Shown here: positions 16,472-22,105 of the stretch, piece after piece
How positions within the stretch are numbered: the first letter of the stretch is position 1
How the letters are laid out: the number at the start of each line of letters is the position of its first letter
Assembly (NCBI GenBank): GCA_964617665.1
Contig: CAZUAH010000178.1
Span: 1-24,665 of the forward strand
Length of the DNA: 24,665 nt
Direction of reading: 5' to 3'
From: JADHUC01 sp964617665
GTDB lineage: Bacteria > Planctomycetota > Planctomycetia > Pirellulales > Pirellulaceae
Position numbers and translations under genes: made by a program
Notes under the pieces: generated by a model
What the model was told of the DNA's origin: nothing
Seen by the model: the letters and a program-made list of their open reading frames with translations, nothing else
The model's database searches: none

Positions 16472-16900
16472 ATGACTGAAGACCAACCGAATCCTGATGC
16501 CACGACGCGAGTACGGTCGTTACGCAAAACACAAACGGTCTCCGAGGGCTTGTTGTGGAGTGTGCTACGGGCAAAACAGGTGTGCGGCTTGAAGTTTCGG
16601 CGACAACATCCAATTGAACCGTGGATTGTGGATTTTGCATGCTCACAGAAGATGTTGGTTGTCGAGATTGACGGCAGCTATCACGACTACGTCGTGGAAG
16701 ACGATCTGAAGCGGCAAAAGCATCTCGAAGCTCTGGGCTGGAATGTCATCAGATTTGCCGACAAGGAAGTGGAGCAGGATGCTGAAGCGGTCGCCCGTGC
16801 GATCGCGAGAGAACTGAACCTGCCGTACGAGTTCAAACCTCGCAAAGCAACAGGATCAGGAATGAAGGACATCAACACTCCAAAGAAGAGAAAAACGTAA
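16472..16900 (+). CDS. DUF559 endonuclease-like protein (Vsr/PD-(D/E)xK superfamily)
   Basis: A 142-residue soluble protein without a signal peptide, out of place among exported hydrolases. The core is typical of DUF559: an N-terminal basic helix (TQTVSEGLLWSVLRAKQ), GLKFRRQHPIEPWIVDFAC, then MLVVEIDGSYHD, and a closing LEALGWNVIRFADKEV. Candidate metal ligands are D54 and E65-x-D67. The family is related to very-short-patch-repair and restriction-type nucleases; the role of solitary members is not settled. A Lys/Arg-rich C-terminal tail follows. No strong ribosome binding site is seen. The gene sits alone between two direct repeats about 489 bp apart, each at a hairpin foot, so the repeats and gene look like one unit. 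It is probably not part of the glycan operon even if transcribed with it. Confidence 0.85.
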   Translation: MTEDQPNPDATTRVRSLRKTQTVSEGLLWSVLRAKQVCGLKFRRQHPIEPWIVDFACSQKMLVVEIDGSYHDYVVEDDLKRQKHLEALGWNVIRFADKEVEQDAEAVARAIARELNLPYEFKPRKATGSGMKDINTPKKRKT

Positions 16901-16904
16901 TATC

Positions 16905-16935
16905 TCAACTTCACCCTCCCAGAGGGAGAGTGGAA
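16905..16935 (+). repeat. Right boundary repeat of the DUF559 unit, imperfect hairpin
   Basis: TCAACTTCACCCTCCC at 16905-16920 repeats the left boundary exactly and in the same orientation. The following GGGAGAGTGGAA (16924-16935) pairs imperfectly with it over an AGA loop, so this copy is a decayed form of the left hairpin. Confidence 0.75.
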
Positions 16936-16990
16936 TCGGACGAGAAGTCCTGGCAGGTACACAGATTTCTTACGCAAGGCGAATCGAACA

Positions 16991-18418
16991 ATGCAACGCC
17001 GCGATTTTGTGCGATATTCGGCAGCCGTCGCGCTCGGCAGCGGACTGGTGGATGGGGCACGTGCAGAAGCCGCCGTCGCCGCGACTGACCTGGACCGCTT
17101 TGGCGGCTGGAAGGCAAAGCGTTTCGATGCGACCGGCTTCTTTCGAGTAGAGAAAGACAAACGCTGGTGGTTAGTCACACCCGAAGGCAATGCGTTTCTC
17201 AGTTTCGGCATCAATCACTTGCATCCCGGCCTGTGGAAACAGGACTTCAGCCGCCAGGCGTGGCGGAAGCACCTGGGACTTGAGAACCTGAACTCTCCCC
17301 GGTTCGCCCCTGCTCTTCGGACGTGGTTTCTGAAAACATGCCGCGAGTACGGTTTCAATACCGCGGGCGTCCATACGGAACTCTCCGTATTGAACACGCC
17401 CCGGCCGGCCTTGCCCTACGTGCAGGGAATTCGCTTTGTGGATATTCCGCACTGGAAGCCGAAGATACCCGACGAGGCCTTCCGGGACGTATTTTCCGAC
17501 GAGTTCGCGCGGCACTGCGATCAAATGGCTCGGCGACTGGCCGCTCCGGCTCGTGACGATCCGTTTCTGCTCGGCTATGCCATGACCGACTGTCCGCTGT
17601 TTACGGAGGAAGACTGTCGGGAACGGCCCGACGTCATCGGCGGAGCGAGACGCGAGTCGCGAATCGGCTGGCCGCGAAGGCTTCGCAATATGGGCGCCGA
17701 CGCTGCCGGCAAGGCGGCCTATGTTTGCACAATGCGGGACCTGTACAGGGGCGAGATCGGCGATTTCAACGCCACGTACGATGCAGCGTTCGATTCGTTC
17801 GACGCGCTGCTGGCAGCCGAGAACTGGCGGCCAGCTACCGATCTTTCCAACGCCAACGAGACTCGCGACAACGTGGTATTTCTCCAGCGGGTTGTGGCCA
17901 AGTACTACGAGACGGTCCTGGAAGCGATTCGCCGCTACGACACGAATCACCTGTTCTTCGGCGACAAGCTCAACGGCAACACGGACACGGTCGACACAAT
18001 TCTGCCGATCACTAGTCGGTATACCGACGTGATCTATTATCAGGCGTACGGTCGTTACGAAGTACAGAAGCCGGGCCTCGATCGTTGGTCACGAGTTGCC
18101 GAGTTGCCGATCATCAACGGCGACTCCGCCTACACGATGCTCACCGAGCACATGCCGCGCCCCTTTGGTCCGGTGGCCGACAACATCCGGCAGCGTGCCG
18201 AGTGGACCGACGAATTCTTCCGTAGTGCATTTGCTCGACCGGAGTTCGTAGGATGGCATTACTGCGGCCTGATCAGCGCCACGCAGCAGATCGCCCACAA
18301 GCAAGACCGGCAGCATTCGGGTCTGATGGACGCCTACGGCGAGCCGTATCCCGAACTCAAGACCGTGGTTCGGGCGTGTGCCGACGAGATGTATGCGATC
18401 GCGACAGGTGCAGTGTGA
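16991..18418 (+). CDS. Agarase-like (GH50/GH42-type) TIM-barrel glycoside hydrolase, Tat-exported
   Basis: A 475-residue protein. The N-terminus MQRRDFVRYSAAVALGSG is a twin-arginine signal (R3-R4-D-F), cleaved near ARAEAA. The mature start GFFRVEKDKRWWLVTPEGNAFLSFGINH is the recognisable opening of agarase-like clan GH-A hydrolases (a landmark near residues 47-75). FLLGYAMTDCPLF (about 192-204) occupies the strand where relatives carry the acid/base, and LPIINGDSAYT (about 372-382) occupies the strand where the nucleophile is expected. Both show Asp (D200, D378) rather than Glu. GWHYCGLISATQQIAHKQDRQHSGLMDAYGEPYPEL closes the barrel. AAGG at 16976-16979 may be the ribosome binding site. It follows the DUF559 unit and lies inside the segment bracketed by the 50-bp direct repeats. 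The clan is likely; the polysaccharide is unknown, and activity on agar should not be assumed. Confidence 0.75.
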   Translation: MQRRDFVRYSAAVALGSGLVDGARAEAAVAATDLDRFGGWKAKRFDATGFFRVEKDKRWWLVTPEGNAFLSFGINHLHPGLWKQDFSRQAWRKHLGLENLNSPRFAPALRTWFLKTCREYGFNTAGVHTELSVLNTPRPALPYVQGIRFVDIPHWKPKIPDEAFRDVFSDEFARHCDQMARRLAAPARDDPFLLGYAMTDCPLFTEEDCRERPDVIGGARRESRIGWPRRLRNMGADAAGKAAYVCTMRDLYRGEIGDFNATYDAAFDSFDALLAAENWRPATDLSNANETRDNVVFLQRVVAKYYETVLEAIRRYDTNHLFFGDKLNGNTDTVDTILPITSRYTDVIYYQAYGRYEVQKPGLDRWSRVAELPIINGDSAYTMLTEHMPRPFGPVADNIRQRAEWTDEFFRSAFARPEFVGWHYCGLISATQQIAHKQDRQHSGLMDAYGEPYPELKTVVRACADEMYAIATGAV

Positions 18419-18496
18419 CTCGGAAAGGACCGTATGACGACACCTGCGGAATCCTACTGCTGCGTCCAAGTCTCCACTATGGAAATGAAAACTTGA

Positions 18497-18583
18497 TACG
18501 GTGATTCGGAATATGCTCGGGCGGCAGCCCAATTGAAGAAGAAGTTGAACCGACTTCGCCAGAAATACAATGTGGAAGAGTGA
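18497..18583 (+). pseudogene. Remnant resembling the C-terminal end of a sulfatase
   Basis: A 28-codon open stretch ending in TGA reads YGDSEYARAAAQLKKKLN followed by RLRQKYNVEE. The pattern of aromatic-x-x-x-x-Tyr then an amphipathic Leu/Lys/Arg helix and a short acidic end resembles sulfatase C-termini. A stop at 18494-18496 precedes it in frame, so nothing more of the gene is left. It overlaps the right copy of the 50-bp direct repeat and ends 3 bp before the FAD gene start. Family assignment is inference from a short pattern. Confidence 0.4.
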
Positions 18584-18591
18584 AACATGGT
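18541..18591 (+). repeat. Imperfect 50-bp direct repeat, right copy
   Basis: Partner of 16361-16410, 2180 bp away in the same orientation. It contains the start codon (18587) and probable ribosome binding region (GGAAGAG at 18574-18580) of the FAD/HEAT gene. Conservation thus continues through a stop codon, a 3-bp spacer and an ATG. Confidence 0.8.
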
Positions 18592-21500
18592 TCGAAATGA
18601 AACAGGCTATCGAGTTCTTCTCGTTGCAGCGTTGGCAATAGTAACGCTGGCACAGTCCGGGGCTGCAAACGCCCATAGCGCAACCGTCACAGACGAGGCC
18701 ACGGTTGGCGAGTCGGCCCGCGAGATCCCTGTCGCGTATCAGGTCGACGTGGTCGTCGTGGGCGGTTCTACCCACGCGGTGGCGGCGGCAACCAGCGCTG
18801 CGGGGCAGGGAGCCTCAGTCTTTCTAGCGGCACCACGACCTTACTTGGGCGAAGACCTGGTCGATTCGCTTAGCTTGAGTCTGCCGCCGGGCACGGAGCC
18901 AAGAACGGATCTTGGCGCGCTGATCTACCGACCCGTAACTATTGGGCTCACCGGTACGGAGGTCCCGTTCCGTTACCGAACCGATGTTCCCTCGTCCGCC
19001 AAACATCGCGATACAACTCCGCCTTCGCTATTGACCGACCGGCAATATCGGAATGCCCCCCAACACAGCGTGCAGTACGATGGCAACGTGAAACTTTCGG
19101 TCGAACTCGAGAGTATCCAGTCGGTGGACCATGTGACCCTTCTCGCTTTCGAAAAGCAGGACGATTACGGGATCGACTCGGTTCAGGTGAGCGGAGAACC
19201 TGGCTGCACCGTACGCGAGCGAAAGACCGAATCGACGGGCAAACCGTGGTCGCGGATCGAGATGACTGTGCCCGTCGGCGTATTGGTCGATCATCTCGAC
19301 ATTCACGTTCGCATGCGAGAAGGCTGCGAACGCGTGCTGCTTAGCGAGTTGATCTTACGTGGGCCTGAGGATCCGGAGAGCCAGGAGACCGCGCAACCGT
19401 CGACAACCTATTCGACAACCCCCTTTCCCATCAAAACGGTGCTGGACGAGCTGCTGCTGGACGCTCACGTACCATACCTGCACGGCTGTTACGCGACTGA
19501 ACTACTGGTGGATGCCGATGGCCACCCCGCGGGCATCGTAATGGCCAATCGAGCTGGGCGGCAAGCGGTCATTGCGAAGATGATCGTCGACACGACTCCC
19601 AGGGCGACCGTTGCCGAATTGGCTCAGGTCAGGACGCAACCGTGGCCGAGTCAGCCGGTACCGTTTTACCGGACGACACTGCGACTGGGCGGGGCGGGTG
19701 ATCCGCTACTAACGCGCCACGAGGTCCATCTAGCACTACCAGACGCCGGCTTCCCGGCACTGGCCAAGGCCGAGCAGGAAGCGCGCGATCAAACCTTCGC
19801 CGGTGACCAGGTCCGCTCGTCGGCCTTTTTGTTTCATGTTCCACCCGATCCCATCGTGGGACAAAAAGGGGCGTCTGATTTTCAGCCGGATCAACCGATC
19901 GACTCCGACCACTTCCGACCGCAGGGCCACGATCGTCTGATGGTTCTGTCGGGTCGAGCTGACGTTCCTCGCTCGGTCGCGGCCGAACTGCTCAAGCCGT
20001 GTGGTCTGGTGGCCGTTGCCGCTCGACTCGGAGGAGAAATCGCACAGGCGGTCCGGAGGATGCCGGCGCCCCGTCGTGTTTCGGTTCGCTCCGGCGAGCA
20101 AGTCCCCTCCCGTCGTGGCGACATCCGTGAAGTGCTTCGTGGAATCCGATCCACTTCACAAGCGAGCCAGACCGTGCCGTCACCCGAGCGTGGCCTTCCC
20201 GTCCTGGGACAGTACGACGTCGTCATCATCGGCGGCGGAACGGCGGGGGCGGCCGCTGGGATCGGCGCAGCTCGACAGGGTGCCCGTACGCTGGTCGTCG
20301 AGTATCAGGACGGGCTGGGAGGCGTCGGCACACTCGGCATGATTGGAAAGCCCTATCACGGCCGAGCCGTCGGGTTCGGCGGCGAACTGCCGTTTCCCAA
20401 TAAGGAGTACTCGATCGAACAGAAGATGGAGTGGTATCGCAGGCAGTTGCGTTCTGCGGGTGCCGATATTTGGTTCGGTGTCCTTGGCTGCGGAGCCTAT
20501 ATGGAAGAGGACTGTGTTCGAGGCGCCGTGGTGGCCACCCCGACCGGACGCGGCGTCGTCCTGGCCCACACGACGATCGATGCCACCGGCAACGCCGACA
20601 TCGCCGTCGCAGCCGGGGCCGATTGGATCTATGGTGCCAACTCGCAAGACATCGCCCTGCAAGGCACGGGCCTGCCCACCCGCTCGCTCGAGGCCTACTA
20701 CACCAATAGCGACTATCTGCTCGTGGACGAGTCCGATATGCTCGACGTTTGGCGCGCACTGGTCGGTGCCAAGCAGACGATGTCCGAAGAGACCTTCGAT
20801 GCGGGAACGCTGATCCAGACGCGGGAACGGCGCCGCATCGTTGGCGACCACCGCCTGTCGTACCTCGACCAGATCGCCGGACGGACCTATCCCGACAGCA
20901 TCGTCTTTTCGGGCAGCGATTACGATTCCCATGGCTATCCCACCCACATCTACTTCGCGCTCTTGCCGCACGATGAGAAATCGCGTGGGAAGAACCATCC
21001 CGCACCAGGTGGAACCTGCTACACGCCTTACCGCTCGCTCTTGCCGAAGGGCCTACAGCAGATTCTGGTCATCGGCCTCGGGATCAGCATGGACCGCGAT
21101 GCCTCGGCCATGGTGCGCATGCAGCTGGACATCAGCAATCAAGGCTATGCGGCCGGCGTGGCCACGGCGATGGCTGCCCAAGATGGCCAGGCCGTTCGCA
21201 AAATCGACGTCCGTCGCCTCCAACGGCACCTGATCGATACGGGGGCATTGCCCGAAGAAGTCCTCACGCACGAGGACAATTTTCCGCTATCTTCGGAACG
21301 CGTGCGAACGGCCATTCGAGACCTGGCCAAAGCAACTAATCCCCAAACGGCCGCCGTGCCGCTGGCCGTGATACTCTCGCACGGGCAGGCTGCCATGCCC
21401 CATCTGAAGGCCGCCTACGACGTCGCCGCCGGCCAGAATCGCCTCGTCTACGCCCGTGTGTTGGGGATGCTAGGCGATCCGACGGGAGTTGACGTGCTGA

Positions 21501-21991
21501 TCGAAGCACTTAACAGCGTCAACACCTGGGACGAGAAGATCTACCAGGGCAGAATGGCCGAATACGCGCACCTGCCGACGCCCGTCGATTCGCTGATTCT
21601 TGCGCTGGGCTCCACGGGTGACCAGCACGCATTGGAGCCTATTCTCGACAAGCTCACCACGCTGGACGCCGACACGACGCTGTCACATCACCGAGCGGTC
21701 GCCTTGGCTCTGGAGCTACTGGGTGATGCAGCGGGTGCCGAGCCACTGGCGCGTCTGCTCAACAAACCCAGCATGCGCGGCCATGTGATGCGCAAGATCG
21801 AGCCGCTCCACAACTCCGATCGCGGTGGGCGCCGCAGGACGGGGCCTTTGCGCGAGATCGTGCTTGCACGTGTGCTCTACCGCCTGGGCGACCACGAAAG
21901 GCTCGGCGAAACGATCTTGCGCCAGTACACCCACGACATCCGCGGCCTGTTCGCCCGGCACGCCAAGGCAGTGCTGGAACAAAGCGAGTAG
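18587..21991 (+). CDS. Exported FAD-dependent oxidoreductase with two Rossmann modules and a HEAT-like tail
   Basis: A 1134-residue protein. A Sec-type signal peptide (VLLVAALAIVTLAQSGAANA) has no twin arginine. The first dinucleotide-binding segment VDVVVVGGSTHAVAAATSA (G59-G60-S-T-H-A) is degenerate. About residues 150-265 are inserted beta-sandwich-like sequence. The second segment YDVVIIGGGTAGAAAGIGAARQG (G549-G550-G551-x-A-G554) is canonical and is followed by GLGGVGTLGMIGKPYHG and TTIDATGNADIAVAAGAD, as in the FAD_oxidored-type family. About residues 900-1100 are helical repeats resembling HEAT (RVLGMLGDPTGVDVLIEAL, LALELLGDAAGAEPLARLL). It may oxidise a sugar or sugar alcohol in the envelope; substrate and electron acceptor are not evident. 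Its start lies in the right copy of the 50-bp direct repeat. A GH95 gene follows after 114 bp. Confidence 0.82.
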   Translation: MVRNETGYRVLLVAALAIVTLAQSGAANAHSATVTDEATVGESAREIPVAYQVDVVVVGGSTHAVAAATSAAGQGASVFLAAPRPYLGEDLVDSLSLSLPPGTEPRTDLGALIYRPVTIGLTGTEVPFRYRTDVPSSAKHRDTTPPSLLTDRQYRNAPQHSVQYDGNVKLSVELESIQSVDHVTLLAFEKQDDYGIDSVQVSGEPGCTVRERKTESTGKPWSRIEMTVPVGVLVDHLDIHVRMREGCERVLLSELILRGPEDPESQETAQPSTTYSTTPFPIKTVLDELLLDAHVPYLHGCYATELLVDADGHPAGIVMANRAGRQAVIAKMIVDTTPRATVAELAQVRTQPWPSQPVPFYRTTLRLGGAGDPLLTRHEVHLALPDAGFPALAKAEQEARDQTFAGDQVRSSAFLFHVPPDPIVGQKGASDFQPDQPIDSDHFRPQGHDRLMVLSGRADVPRSVAAELLKPCGLVAVAARLGGEIAQAVRRMPAPRRVSVRSGEQVPSRRGDIREVLRGIRSTSQASQTVPSPERGLPVLGQYDVVIIGGGTAGAAAGIGAARQGARTLVVEYQDGLGGVGTLGMIGKPYHGRAVGFGGELPFPNKEYSIEQKMEWYRRQLRSAGADIWFGVLGCGAYMEEDCVRGAVVATPTGRGVVLAHTTIDATGNADIAVAAGADWIYGANSQDIALQGTGLPTRSLEAYYTNSDYLLVDESDMLDVWRALVGAKQTMSEETFDAGTLIQTRERRRIVGDHRLSYLDQIAGRTYPDSIVFSGSDYDSHGYPTHIYFALLPHDEKSRGKNHPAPGGTCYTPYRSLLPKGLQQILVIGLGISMDRDASAMVRMQLDISNQGYAAGVATAMAAQDGQAVRKIDVRRLQRHLIDTGALPEEVLTHEDNFPLSSERVRTAIRDLAKATNPQTAAVPLAVILSHGQAAMPHLKAAYDVAAGQNRLVYARVLGMLGDPTGVDVLIEALNSVNTWDEKIYQGRMAEYAHLPTPVDSLILALGSTGDQHALEPILDKLTTLDADTTLSHHRAVALALELLGDAAGAEPLARLLNKPSMRGHVMRKIEPLHNSDRGGRRRTGPLREIVLARVLYRLGDHERLGETILRQYTHDIRGLFARHAKAVLEQSE

Positions 21992-22091
21992 ACTTGTACC
22001 CGGATCCACAATTCAACGGAGAGCAGGCGATGGGGAGATCTTGATTGTCATCCCAGACATTGCCGTACTACAACACGTTAAAATCACGTTT

Positions 22092-22096
22092 AGGAG
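22092..22096 (+). promoter_or_regulatory. Ribosome binding site of the GH95 gene
   Basis: AGGAG lies 9 bp before the ATG at 22106. It fixes the start of a gene whose stop is beyond the window. Confidence 0.7.
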
Positions 22097-22105
22097 ACAA
22101 GCCTG

